Shown: positions 33,673 through 42,838, counted from the first letter of the stretch. The stretch is 64,000 bases of DNA from Bin87 sp034428455 (GCA_034428455.1 DAOUHZ010000088.1:1-64000), one strand, 5' to 3'. Program-made: numbers and translations. The notes: generated by a model from the sequence alone, not told the origin.

Positions 33673-34152
33673 TCATTCGCCCTGGCGACGCGGAGTCTGT
33701 GATCCGCTTTCCTCCTGTTCCGCGCCATTGATTGCGGCGATGGCCTGCAATTTGGCGGCATCCGTCAGACCGGGGGCTGCCATAATAGCCGCAATATTCC
33801 GGCGTCGTTCTGCCGCGTGACCTTCTTCGCGGCCCTCCTCGCGGCCCTCTTCGCGCCCTTCCTCCCGCCACTCCCGGCGACGACGCAGGGCGAAATCTAT
33901 CATCGTCATAACTACTCCTACAGTGAATGGCACAGCGCCGATGACGGCTTGAGAGATGACGCCGCAGACGAAAGCCAGCAGAAGCATCCGAATATACGAA
34001 ATGCGCGTCAACGCTTCTACAATCGTGTGCCCTTCCCGGATTCCCAGCGCAGCCTCGTTGAGGATTAGCGACGCCATGAAAAGGAGCGTCACCCAGACCC
34101 GCCAGCCGTTGATCGCCCGATAGATTGCCTGAGGCAGTTCCGCTATCCGCAT
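33673..34152 (-). CDS. Small membrane protein with REEG tandem repeats
   Basis: 159 residues. Two hydrophobic stretches (about 17-35 and 50-85) precede an arginine-rich helix with four units of a 4-residue repeat (WREEGREEGREEGREEG) encoded by an imperfect 12-base tandem repeat. The C-terminal helix (LTDAAKLQAIAAINGAEQEE) is amphipathic. It shares its layout with the gene at 28761-29189 and its N-terminal ELP motif; they are probably distant paralogues. Function unknown. Confidence 0.65.
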   Translation of the reverse strand: MRIAELPQAIYRAINGWRVWVTLLFMASLILNEAALGIREGHTIVEALTRISYIRMLLLAFVCGVISQAVIGAVPFTVGVVMTMIDFALRRRREWREEGREEGREEGREEGHAAERRRNIAAIMAAPGLTDAAKLQAIAAINGAEQEESGSQTPRRQGE

Positions 34153-34179
34153 CGTAACACAGGCCGGATTTACCTGTGC

Positions 34180-35109
34180 CTACACCATGAAGACCGGGGC
34201 ATCGTCCCGGTTGATGCGAGTTTCCGAGGCGATGCCGTCACGAATGTGCCTGGGCAGAGCGAACATGGCTTCGTGGCTCTGCCCGTCGTAGTGCCGCAAC
34301 GTTTTGGCGACTCGCTCTGCGATGCGCCGATCCATATCAGAGGCATCCAGGTAAGGCAGGGGTGCGTCGGATGCGACGGTAAACCCCCAAAGCGTGATGA
34401 AGGACGGGATGTGGACCTGGTAGGGGACGGAATGGGCGAAGATGCTTTCCAGCGTTTTGTATATGGTCGTGAAACACTCGTGCAGGCTCAGGAAGCCGGC
34501 CGGACCGGACTGGGTTACCAGGATTCCGCCGGGGTTCAACCGAGCGCGGGCGATTTTGTAGTACTCCTCGGTGTACAGGAGATACGCCGGCCCGCCCTCC
34601 AGCGGGTCCACCAGATCCATGATCATCACGTCAAAGGTCTGGTCGGTGGACTGGAGAAATCCCCGGGCATCGTCGAACACCAATTCGGTTCGCCGGTCGT
34701 CGAACGCTCCCCCGTGATGCTGAGGGAGGTGCTCCCGACACAGCTCAACCACCTGTTGGTCCAGGTCAACCATTGTCACCTTTTCCACCGACCGGTGCGC
34801 CAGCGTTTCCCGCAACGTTCCGCCTTCGCCGCCGCCCCCGATGAACACCCGGCGCGGGTCGGGATGCAGCAACATGGCCGGATGAACCAGGCTCTCGTGG
34901 TAGATGTGCTCGTCCCGTTCGGTCGACTGTGTCTTGCCGTCAAGCAGCAGGCTGCGCCCATACACCTCGGAATGGACCACTTCCACTCGTTGGTATCCCG
35001 TGTGACCCGAATAGAGGACCTCGTCGACCTTGAGCATGATCGCCAAATCGGGCATCACGGTCTCGATCACCCACTTGCCGGTGATCTCTTCCATCGGGTA
35101 GCTGGCCAT
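34180..35109 (-). CDS. Spermidine/thermospermine synthase-like aminopropyltransferase
   Basis: 309 residues; it transfers an aminopropyl group from decarboxylated AdoMet to a polyamine. Binding motifs are IGGGGEGGTLRETL, MVDLDQQVVELC and DDARGFL. The acceptor-side segment reads DLVDPLEGGPAYLLYT with LNPGGILVTQSGPAG, closer to plant/diatom ACL5 thermospermine synthases than to classical SpeE, where this site is DSSDP. ATG 35109 follows AAGGAG. It is downstream of speD, which supplies its co-substrate. The product (spermidine, spermine or thermospermine) is inferred only. Confidence 0.88.
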   Translation of the reverse strand: MASYPMEEITGKWVIETVMPDLAIMLKVDEVLYSGHTGYQRVEVVHSEVYGRSLLLDGKTQSTERDEHIYHESLVHPAMLLHPDPRRVFIGGGGEGGTLRETLAHRSVEKVTMVDLDQQVVELCREHLPQHHGGAFDDRRTELVFDDARGFLQSTDQTFDVMIMDLVDPLEGGPAYLLYTEEYYKIARARLNPGGILVTQSGPAGFLSLHECFTTIYKTLESIFAHSVPYQVHIPSFITLWGFTVASDAPLPYLDASDMDRRIAERVAKTLRHYDGQSHEAMFALPRHIRDGIASETRINRDDAPVFMV

Positions 35110-35211
35110 CGGGACTCCTTGGGCGGCAGGGGGAACTGGCTGACGCGGTCGCACACCACCCAACCGGCCGGAAGAGCCGGCCGTTGCTCCGATTCGAGCG
35201 TTGAGTAGGCG

Positions 35212-35601
35212 TCAGTTGCGGCGGTGCGCCGGTTGCAGTTCTACAACATGCGCGCCGGTAAGCCCGCGGCGGATCTGGGTGATTTCGGGATCCCGGCAGC
35301 ACAGGGCTTCTATTATCACCGCCGCCGCGCGTTCCGGCATGGTTTGATCGCCGCAAGTAAAGATGTCCGCCGCCGCGTAGCCGTGCTCCGGCCAAGTGTG
35401 AATGGAAATGTGGGATTCGGCGATGGACAGAATGCCCGTTACGCCCTGGGGCGTAAATTGGTGAAACGACTCCCCAACAACGTGCGCATCAACCGAGGAC
35501 GCGGCCCGCAGCATCTCCTGCCGAATATGGACCAGGTCGTCCAGCAACCGGGGGTCGCAGTTTCTAAGTTCCAGGAGCACGTGAGTACCTAGTACATCCA
35601 A
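35212..35601 (-). CDS. speD: S-adenosylmethionine decarboxylase proenzyme
   Basis: 129 residues, class 1B bacterial AdoMet decarboxylase. The self-cleavage site is in LSIAESHISIHTWPEHGYAA: cleavage before the Ser after AE generates the pyruvoyl cofactor. The Cys in DIFTCGDQTMP is the family's catalytic acid. There is no suitable ATG; the TTG at 35601 lies 9 bases after GGAGG and gives the right N-terminus (LDVLGTHVLLELRNCD). It supplies decarboxylated AdoMet to the adjacent aminopropyltransferase. Confidence 0.95.
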   Translation of the reverse strand: MDVLGTHVLLELRNCDPRLLDDLVHIRQEMLRAASSVDAHVVGESFHQFTPQGVTGILSIAESHISIHTWPEHGYAAADIFTCGDQTMPERAAAVIIEALCCRDPEITQIRRGLTGAHVVELQPAHRRN

Positions 35602-35678
35602 TCACCCTTTCCTCCGTGTGGATTGGCTCCCCCGGCCGAGCAACGAACGAGCGCGGTACCTGGGAACAACAGGCGACG

Positions 35679-35707
35679 ATTCTACCCAATCCCGGCTGCT
35701 GATACAA
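35679..35707 (-). promoter_or_regulatory. Promoter of speD and the aminopropyltransferase gene
   Basis: On the minus strand TTGTAT (35707-35702) and TAGAAT (35684-35679) are separated by exactly 17 bases. A start near 35672 gives a leader of about 70 bases. The degraded IS begins only a few bases upstream. Confidence 0.6.
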
Positions 35708-35713
35708 GTACGT

Positions 35714-37442
35714 GCACGCTCTCACCAGGGTCTTTCGATTATTTGCTGATGGCGCCGACCAAGGCCAGGGGCCGTGATGGGTGAACGGCGTGGCGACGCA
35801 GGGCGGCTGCGATGTTGGTTTCGCCAGCCCTGGCAGAAGGCCCAGCTCCTGCTGGTGGGCACGACCCTGCCACGGGCCAGCGCACCGTGGCCGCCGCCCT
35901 GCGGGTCGTGGGACGCAGTGACCAAGGCGACTATGCCCGCTACCACGAGGCGCTGAACCGAGCGGTGTGGTCACTCCGTGCGGCCTCCCGCATCTTGCTC
36001 TTGCTCCTGGTTCAACACTTGGACCGCGGCGACGGTTCGTTGATCTTCGGCATCGACGAGACTCTGGAGCGGCGTCGGGGCGCTAAGATCCAGGCCCGAG
36101 GCATCTACCGGGACACGGTTCGCTGCAGTCGCCAACAGCTGGTCAAGGCCAGCGGGTTGCGCTGGATATCCCTGATGTGGCTGGGCCACGTCCCCTGGGC
36201 TGGCAGGCGCTGGGCCCTTCCGGTACTCACCCGTGCTGGCGCCCTCGTCGCGCTACCACCAAAAGCAGGGACGCCAGCACAAGAAGATCGCCGACTGGGC
36301 TCGGCAGATGATCATGCTGCTGCGCCGCCGGCTGCCCCACCGGCCCCTGGTGTTGGTGGGCGACAACGGCTGCGCCGTGCTGGATCTGCTCCACCGCTGC
36401 CAGTCCCTGCGTGAGCCCGGCACCCTGATCGCCAGACTGCGCCAGGACGCGGCGCTCTCCCTTTGGGGCAGTTGGAACAGCCTTCGCCAGTGCCTGCGGG
36501 AATGGCTCTACGACTACAGCGATCGGGCGCGACCATGTCGGACGGAACTGGACGTGAGCCTTTGCTTCGCGCCACTGCTGAAATGGGTACTGTCCTGGTG
36601 GCGTGGCAACCCCTTGGCTTTGGTGGTTGACCCGACACTGAAACGGGACGACACCGCCGCCATCGTGATCAGCGTGCTCTACCCTGAATCCACCAAGAGG
36701 CTGCGCCATTCCCGTGGCCTGGCGCATCCTGCGCGCCAAACGACCGGGAGCCTGGATGGATCCGATAGTGGAGCTGCTGCAAGCCCTGGCGCCCGCGGTG
36801 ACTGAAGAGATGACCGTAATCGTGCTGTGCGACCGGGGCCTGACCAGTCCCAAATTGTGGCGCCAAATCCGAGCACAAGGCTGGCATCCCTGCGTCAGAT
36901 ATCACAAAACATCACCTTCTGTGCCGAGGGTGGTCGGCGACTGCCCGCCCAATCCTTCGTCCCCCGTCCTGATGCCGCTTGGGTCGGAAGCGGAACTGCC
37001 TTCAAGAGCCTGCCCGGTACTGGATACGGGGGCAGAGCCAAACGCCGTTGCACCCTGCGGGTGGTCTGGTGCGACGACCAGCCGGAACCCTGGATCATAC
37101 TGACCAGCCAACCTCCGGAGACGGTTGGCGTGAGTTGGCACGCCCTGCGGTTCTGGATCGAACTGGGCTTCAAGGCCATCAAGAGCCTGGGCTGGCAATG
37201 GCATAAGACCCGGCGGACCGACCCAGACCGCGTCTCCCGCCATTGGCTGGTGCTGTCGGTGGCCACGCCGCTGGCCTATGGAACCCGGGTGGAGGACGCC
37301 AATGACCGGAAGCTGGCTCCCAGCAATCTCAGAGCCCACCAAGATACCGTCTCCCCAGCACGGCTACCCCCACCACCAGCCGGTAAGCCCCAATCCACCG
37401 AATGGATGAATGTGGTGGCGCGCTGAAGGGATGAGAAAGTGC
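35714..37442 (+). mobile_element. Degraded IS with multiply frameshifted DDE transposase (IS4/IS701-like)
   Basis: A transposase is readable only by changing frame about four times (near 35865, 36225, 36700 and 36890). Segments in order: FRQPWQKAQLLLVG, TVAAALRVVGRSDQGDY, LIFGIDETLERRRG (first catalytic Asp), LVLVGDNGCAVLDLL (second Asp), IVLCDRGLTSPKLW, and RFWIELGFKAIKSLGWQWHK (catalytic Glu region). Probable imperfect terminal repeats are GCACGCTCTCACC at 35714 and, inverted, GGATGAGAAAGTGC ending at 37442. It is dead. Whether the frameshifts are decay or sequencing errors cannot be told from here. Confidence 0.8.
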
Positions 37443-38215
37443 TCCCGGCTTCGAGGATAATGGTTTTTGACAAAGAAAACCCACCCCGAAATAGGAGCAC
37501 CCAATGGGTGCTACCACGCAATGACCCTGACCGCATCCAAATCGCCTTCGACGATCACCGTCTGGTGGCCAATGCTGGGCTGATCCTGGACCATCATCTG
37601 GGACTGGGCGAGCTGGTGGACCGCCACGTTGACCTGGGGGATGCGCCGGGTCGGGCGAATGCTGGCGACAAGATGCTGACGTTGGTGGCGTCGGCATTGG
37701 CCGGGGGCGACTGCATCGATGACGCCGACGCGCTGCGCGCTGGTGGGACCGCGCCGGCGCTGGGCTGCGTGGTCAAGGCGCCGTCCACATTGGGAACCTT
37801 CCTGAGGAGCTTCCGGTGGGGCCACGTGCGCCAACTGGATCGGGGGAGCCGGGAGGTGATGGCTCGAGCCTGGGCGGCCGGCGCCGGACCGGGCGATGAG
37901 CCGCTGACCATCGACCTGGACTCCACCGTCTGCGAGACCTACGGGCTCACCAAGGAGGGTGCACTGCGGCACAACTACGCTGGTCACCGGGGCTATCATC
38001 CGCTGTTCGCCATCGCCGCGGGAGACGGTGAGCCGAGTGCGCCATGCCGGAGCCACGGGCCAACTCACCGTGAGGGCTGACAGCGGCTTCTACAGCCGCG
38101 ACATCGCCGCCTGCCGCGACAAGGGTGTCCGCTTCTCCATCACCATCCGCCAGCATCAGAGCGTGCGCAACATCATCGAGGCCATCTCCGATGCAAACTG
38201 GACGCCCATCGCCGG
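37443..38215 (+). mobile_element. Truncated IS1380-family insertion sequence
   Basis: The frame encodes an IS1380 transposase N-terminal part: LGLGELVDRHVDLGDAPGRA, LALTIDLDSTVCETYGL-like LTIDLDSTVCETYGLTKEGA, HNYAGHRGYHPLFAIAAG. At about 38017-38024 the frame changes to RETVSRVRHAGATGQLTVRA then DSGFYSRDIAACRDKGVRFS, with roughly 25 family-typical residues missing. Similarity ends after ANWTPI (about 38210), so the C-terminal third with the catalytic Glu is gone. It abuts the degraded IS directly, suggesting nested insertion and deletion. Confidence 0.8.
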
Positions 38216-38295
38216 TCCGCCCAGCCTTATTGCATCCTTTCGGTGGATTTGGGGCAATGTAACACAGCGCAGAGGGTCTCGCGAAAAGAATGGCG

Positions 38296-39366
38296 TCAGG
38301 GCTCCGCCTCCGCCGTCAGCGCGAAGCAGGTTAGGCCGGGGCCGTGATCCCAGATGGCTTCAGAGAAGGGACGGCGCTCGTCCTGGCGCTCCGGGCTTTC
38401 AGCGTTGAACACGGCGCACAGCTCGTAGTCCACGCCGCCTACGAGATGGTACCCGTAGGGCCGGCCCGTGTCCGGGTCTTCGATAGACGGGACGGAGTAC
38501 TGGGGGCCCTGCAGGTCGAACAGGTTGGCGGGCATCTCGTCGTTGAGCTCGTAGTAGCGGTCGATGTTGTGGGAGATGCTGCGCAAGTGCTGAATCCTCT
38601 CCTGATCCAGACGTATGTTACGCTGCTGGCCGGGCGTGCCGACCACATAGATCGAGTAGCCCACGGTGGCCACGACCACTACCACGGCGGCGATCACCAG
38701 CGCGCGCAGAATGGGCGCCGCCCGCGCGGCGGACCCGGCCACTTCGTCCTCGGCCTGGCGCATGTCCCACAGGTAGTAGCCGAAGATGGGGGCAACGATC
38801 AGCAGCACCGCCGCCACCTTCAGGAAGAAACTGATCGTAGGGTCGCCGGTGAGCAGGCTGGCCAGCAGGGCGATGATGTCACCCAGGATGATGCCCGCGC
38901 CCACCACCAGGGTCAGGTAGGTCAGCCAGCGGCGCACCAATGACTGCCGGCGCTCGGGGTCAGCTGCGACGGCCACCGCCAAACGACGCATCAGGAAGAG
39001 GTACAGCGGGAAGGCGACGATCACCGCGGCCAATGCGGTGGCGTCCGCGGCGGACGCCGGTGACCGATACCGGATTAGCGTATCGGGGAAGGTGTAGTCG
39101 ATGAGCCCGAAGAGCACCGCCCCCAGGCTGAAGGCGAAGACGTACAGGGAGATGAACGAGACCAGGTAAAGGAACGCTTCTCTCGCGTGCAGGTAGGGAC
39201 GCGGACGGGGCACCGCCACCGGGAAGTCCACGTCGGCGTAAGCGGACAGGGCGCTGCGCACGTCACGCTCCTGCCAGCCGGCCTCCAGCAGCACGGCGCG
39301 GATGTTCTCCCGGTCGATGCCCCTCTCCAGCGATTCCTTGATGAATCGGCGCAGTTCTTCGTTCAT
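38296..39366 (-). CDS. DUF5671-domain membrane protein
   Basis: 356 residues. A short cytoplasmic N-terminus (MNEELRRFIKESLERGIDRE, with EAGWQERDVRSALSAY) resembles a small helical domain that precedes DUF5671. A block of four to five transmembrane helices follows (about 55-260, including FLYLVSFISLYVFAFSLGAV), and after a last helix an extracytoplasmic C-terminus carries conserved-looking DRYYELNDEMPANLFDLQ and two Cys that could pair. Function unknown. The ATG at 39366 is preferred; the open frame upstream is a shadow. It may form a two-gene unit with the next gene, 14 bases away. Confidence 0.75.
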   Translation of the reverse strand: MNEELRRFIKESLERGIDRENIRAVLLEAGWQERDVRSALSAYADVDFPVAVPRPRPYLHAREAFLYLVSFISLYVFAFSLGAVLFGLIDYTFPDTLIRYRSPASAADATALAAVIVAFPLYLFLMRRLAVAVAADPERRQSLVRRWLTYLTLVVGAGIILGDIIALLASLLTGDPTISFFLKVAAVLLIVAPIFGYYLWDMRQAEDEVAGSAARAAPILRALVIAAVVVVVATVGYSIYVVGTPGQQRNIRLDQERIQHLRSISHNIDRYYELNDEMPANLFDLQGPQYSVPSIEDPDTGRPYGYHLVGGVDYELCAVFNAESPERQDERRPFSEAIWDHGPGLTCFALTAEAEP

Positions 39367-39380
39367 GGTGGTTATTCTCG

Positions 39381-40619
39381 TCAGAAAAGCGGCCGCTGCG
39401 GGTCCGGCTCGGCGTGGGGGGCGACCTGTCGGACGGCTTCGAACCACGCCTCGAAATCGTGGAAGGTGCGGTGGTTGAAGTTGCGCAGGAAGGGGTGGTC
39501 CAGCCCGCCGTCGGACGGGTCGGCGTACATCAGCACGGGGCGCGCCGGCTCGGCCGTGTGGGAGGCGTACATCAGCTCCGAGTACATGCCGGTGGAGAGC
39601 CGCCCGCCCATGGTGATGCGGTACGCTGCGACGCACTGGGCCTGCTCCACCATGGTCAGGTCACGGTGCCGCACCTGATTCTCCATGTCGTCCCACACCT
39701 CCAGAGCCTCCCGGGGGTCCAGGGTCATGGGATACGGGTCGACCCGGCCCTCGGTGAGCGCCCCGATCGTGTCCAGAGGCCAGCGGGCCTCGTCGGCGGT
39801 GATGGTGATCTCCGGCACGGCGTCGGCGCAGGCGGCCCTGGCCTTCTCGAACACCTGGGGCGTACCCTCGTCCAGCGTCAGCGGATCGAACACGATGAAC
39901 CGCCGGTGCAACTCGGCGCGAATGTCGTCGACGGCCGCCCGCAGCTCGGCGTAGTAGCGGATGGCGGTGATGGGGAAGCTGGAGTAGACCAGCGGATACT
40001 GCCGGCGGGCGAAGATCAGGCGGTACAGCATCTCTGCGGGGTGCTTGACGCTGACCACGTAGTGGGGCACCGCGCGCTCGGGATACAGGTTGCGGGCCAG
40101 CAGGTCGGCCATGGCGATCTCGGCAGAACGCCAGGCCAGTATCTCCCGCAGCCGCAGCCGGAAGTTGGTGTGTCGCTGGGCGTCCCTTTGCGCCAGGGCG
40201 CTGTGGATGTCCAGCATGTCGTCCACCAGCGTGATGATGCAGTCGGGACGCCACCGCCGGATGGTGGGCAGGTCGATCAGTGAGAACTGCCGGCCGCTGG
40301 TGTAGTAGGTCAGATGGGCGGCGATGAGGCTATGGCGCGGGTCGGCGGCCTCGATCTGCTCCGCGATGGCCTCGCCGGCCCGCTTCCACGCTGCCAACTG
40401 GTACGCGGGGCGGAAAGCGGCGAGGACGCCGGCCAGCTCGTTGCCCTGGGCGGCCAGGGCGTCCTCAATGCTGGCGGTGAGCAGCTCGGCGGGGTCGGCG
40501 GCCTGAGCATCTGAACCGGATGGCGCGCTCACCTCACGGTGAGCGCGGAGGCGGGCCAGCAGGTTGGCGACGACGATGTTTTTATTGACGCCGGAGATGC
40601 CGGCCAGCAGCGCGCGCAT
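39381..40619 (-). CDS. P-loop-like protein of unknown function
   Basis: 412 residues. The N-terminus LLAGISGVNKNIVVANLLAR looks like a degenerate nucleotide-binding loop followed by a helix, as in adenylate-kinase-like or AAA-type P-loop proteins, but the canonical GK[ST] is replaced by NKN. A later strand ends in PDCIITLVDDMLD, a possible Walker-B-like element. The middle has many charged helices (RAELHRRFIVFDPLTLDEGT). No family is recognised. It is transcribed just before the DUF5671 gene. Confidence 0.6.
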   Translation of the reverse strand: MRALLAGISGVNKNIVVANLLARLRAHREVSAPSGSDAQAADPAELLTASIEDALAAQGNELAGVLAAFRPAYQLAAWKRAGEAIAEQIEAADPRHSLIAAHLTYYTSGRQFSLIDLPTIRRWRPDCIITLVDDMLDIHSALAQRDAQRHTNFRLRLREILAWRSAEIAMADLLARNLYPERAVPHYVVSVKHPAEMLYRLIFARRQYPLVYSSFPITAIRYYAELRAAVDDIRAELHRRFIVFDPLTLDEGTPQVFEKARAACADAVPEITITADEARWPLDTIGALTEGRVDPYPMTLDPREALEVWDDMENQVRHRDLTMVEQAQCVAAYRITMGGRLSTGMYSELMYASHTAEPARPVLMYADPSDGGLDHPFLRNFNHRTFHDFEAWFEAVRQVAPHAEPDPQRPLF

Positions 40620-40680
40620 GCATCAACGATGCCCGGCCGACCCGGGTATGTCAAGCCAACTGGCCGCCCGTAACTGTTCG

Positions 40681-40712
40681 GTTCAGTTCGACAGGCTCAC
40701 CATGAGCGGATG
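40681..40712. repeat. Solitary repeat half
   Basis: CAGTTCGACAGGCTCACCAT with GAGCGGA following is a motif that recurs as an intergenic repeat half in many GC-rich Chloroflexota-type genomes; in this window I see it only once. Assignment rests on general recollection and is weak. Confidence 0.35.
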
Positions 40713-40856
40713 TAAAAGGATTTTGCAATCGTCACTCTCCGGGCCTCGCTCCTTGATAGAATTGAAATGGTTAGCAGGACCATGCTCGGTAAGTCAGCCG
40801 CGCCCGGTGGGCTGCTTGACCACGTTAACCAGTGCGCCCAAGACATGGGAGGCCCC

Positions 40857-41186
40857 ATGACAGCAGCAGAAATATTGAGTCCCGAGGCTGAACAGAGCGT
40901 AGCCCAGATCGTCCTCCAGGACTTGGAGCACATAGCCACCGAGGGCATCTCGATCAACGAAGTCAGGATCATTCCCGGCGAGGACCAATACGGAGACCCG
41001 TACCACCACATCGTGGTCGTCTATTCCGGAAACGGCGACCTGCTGGACCCGACGTGGCTGAATGGTTTCAAGCGACGGAACCGGGACGATCTCGCCAAGT
41101 GGGGCGTCCACCTCACTATACAATCTTACGTCGAAGCCACCGAGTACAGAGAGTGGTTAGAGATGTCAAACCCTGAATACTGCTAG
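40857..41186 (+). CDS. Hypothetical protein, partner of the HEPN protein
   Basis: 109 residues from ATG 40857 (MTAAEILSPEAEQSVAQIVL). Helical N-terminus, then a strand pair (INEVRIIPGEDQYGDPYHHI, VVVYSGNG) and a C-terminal helix (YVEATEYREWLEM). It lacks the GSxxxG...D motif of MNT nucleotidyltransferases, so it is not an obvious HEPN-MNT antitoxin, though its size and position fit an antitoxin. It lies 12 bases upstream of the HEPN gene. Confidence 0.6.
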   Translation: MTAAEILSPEAEQSVAQIVLQDLEHIATEGISINEVRIIPGEDQYGDPYHHIVVVYSGNGDLLDPTWLNGFKRRNRDDLAKWGVHLTIQSYVEATEYREWLEMSNPEYC

Positions 41187-41198
41187 GAGTAGCAACGC

Positions 41199-41690
41199 AT
41201 GAACTGGGAGCAGCTGCTCGAACTGGCTGAGATGCTGGCCGTGGCGCCGCAATACGGTGAGGCCAGAGGCCGGCCGCAGCAGACCCACCTCCGAAAAGCG
41301 AACAGCGCCGCCTACTACGCCATGTTCCACGCGCTCGCCAACAGCAATGCGGACACGTTGATCGGATCAGCAGCAGCCATTCGCAGAAGCGAAGAATGGA
41401 CTGCCACCCAAAGGGCGCTCAATCACGGTACGGCCCGGAACCAGATGCTCAACGCGAGCCGGATGGCGACCTTCCCCGCCCACATTCAGGACTTCGCCGA
41501 AACCTTCATCGAACTGCAAGCCCAACGCCAGGAGGCCGATTACAACCCCAATCCGGCCACCCCGTTGACCCGAACGCAGACCATGCGGAATATCCGGCGC
41601 GCCCGCGACGCCATTGAAGCGTTCCTGACAGCGCCGCCCCAAGAACGCAGACGGTTCGCCACGCACCTGCTGTTCGTGCGCCGGGGCTGA
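41199..41690 (+). CDS. HEPN-like domain protein, possible toxin
   Basis: 163 residues, all helical. RKANSAAYYAMFHALANSNA is the hallmark second helix of HEPN proteins. TQRALNHGTARNQML resembles the helix that carries the Arg and His used by HEPN RNases, but the spacing (R-A-L-N-H) is shorter than the usual Rx4-6H, so RNase activity is uncertain. Pairing with the upstream small gene suggests a toxin-antitoxin or abortive-infection module. Confidence 0.7.
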   Translation: MNWEQLLELAEMLAVAPQYGEARGRPQQTHLRKANSAAYYAMFHALANSNADTLIGSAAAIRRSEEWTATQRALNHGTARNQMLNASRMATFPAHIQDFAETFIELQAQRQEADYNPNPATPLTRTQTMRNIRRARDAIEAFLTAPPQERRRFATHLLFVRRG

Positions 41691-41780
41691 ACAACCGGGT
41701 CAAAATGTTCAACCCGCCTGGTTCCATCAGACCAAATCGCCGGAAATTTCAGCAGCGAAATTTCCGCTGCTCTTTAGATA

Positions 41781-42275
41781 CTACCCGCCGAAGGGCCACC
41801 ACCACCGCTTCTTCGGCGGCTCCGCGGCTACCGGAGTCGCCATTACCAGCGGGCGCTCGCTGAGGGAATCCAGCTGCGCCACTGCCGAGTCGAAACGGTG
41901 CACTTCGATAGGCTTGCGACAGAATCGTCCGGGGGAGATGTTGAACGACCAGAGCAGGCTCTGCTCCGCCGCGGTTCCGGTGAGGATCATCACCGGGATG
42001 TTGCGCAGGTTGGCGTCCTCGTTGATCTCGGCCAGGACCTCCTGCCCGGTTTTCTTGGGCAGCATCAGGTCCAGCAGCACCAGGTCGGGCCGGGGAGTGT
42101 AGGCGTACTCGCCCTGGCGGCGGAGATAGGTCATGGCCGCCTCTCCGTCCTCGACCACCGAGAGGTTCACCGCGTAATCCGAGTCCTTGAGAATTTCTTC
42201 GGTCAGCCTGGCGTCCGCGGGGTTGTCCTCGACGAGCAGCACCTCAATGGGGTTTTCCGGGGAACGTGTAGTCAT
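41781..42275 (-). CDS. Single-domain Rcp1-like response regulator with Trp-rich tail
   Basis: 164 residues. The receiver domain has LLVEDNPADARLT (acid pocket), the phosphorylation Asp in LVLLDLMLPKKTGQEV, the Thr in ILTGTAAEQ and Lys in FCRKPIE. Following the domain is a 30-residue tail ending PKKRWWWPFGG, a basic, tryptophan-rich end that could contact membrane or a partner. Last gene of the kinase cluster. Confidence 0.9.
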   Translation of the reverse strand: MTTRSPENPIEVLLVEDNPADARLTEEILKDSDYAVNLSVVEDGEAAMTYLRRQGEYAYTPRPDLVLLDLMLPKKTGQEVLAEINEDANLRNIPVMILTGTAAEQSLLWSFNISPGRFCRKPIEVHRFDSAVAQLDSLSERPLVMATPVAAEPPKKRWWWPFGG

Positions 42276-42391
42276 GGCGCTGTGCCTCCTTTTTCGTACC
42301 TCGTGGTGGCTCTGTCGTTACGGTGACTCACGATGTGGAAGGGCAGGCTCGTCCCATGGGTTGCCGGCGTGCCGGATGGTTCGCTAACGGA

Positions 42392-42838
42392 TCACTCCGC
42401 CGGCAATTTGGCGACGGTGAGCCAGAACCCCTCAATCTTGCTGACCACGTCAATGAAGCGATCCAGGTCGACGGGCTTGGTGACGTACGCGTTGGCGTGG
42501 TGGTAGTAGGAGTTGAGGATGTCCCCTTCCGCTTCGGAGGTTGTCATGACCACGATGGGAATGGACAGCAGCTCGGGATCGCTCTTGACGTCTTCCAGCA
42601 CCTCCCGGCCGCTCTTGCGGGGAAGGTTCAGGTCCAGGAGGATCAGGTCGGGTCGCGGCGCGCCGGCATAATCGCCCTGGCGTCTCAGAAAGGCCATGGC
42701 CTGCTCGCCGTCGCCCACCACGGTCAGGTGGTTGGACACGTTTGCGTCGGCAAAGGCTTCACGGGTGAGTCGCGCGTCACCGGGATTGTCTTCGACCAGG
42801 AGAATTTCAATGGCCTTGCGGCGTGATTGCTGTGTCAT
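42392..42838 (-). CDS. Single-domain Rcp1-like response regulator
   Basis: 148 residues, receiver domain only. Diagnostic positions: ILLVEDNPGDARLTREAF, phosphoacceptor Asp in LILLDLNLPRKSG, Thr in VVMTTSEAEGD and the Lys in YVTKPVDLD. Rcp1-type regulators are the usual partners of GAF/phytochrome-type kinases. It lies 48 bases after the kinase. Confidence 0.92.
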   Translation of the reverse strand: MTQQSRRKAIEILLVEDNPGDARLTREAFADANVSNHLTVVGDGEQAMAFLRRQGDYAGAPRPDLILLDLNLPRKSGREVLEDVKSDPELLSIPIVVMTTSEAEGDILNSYYHHANAYVTKPVDLDRFIDVVSKIEGFWLTVAKLPAE

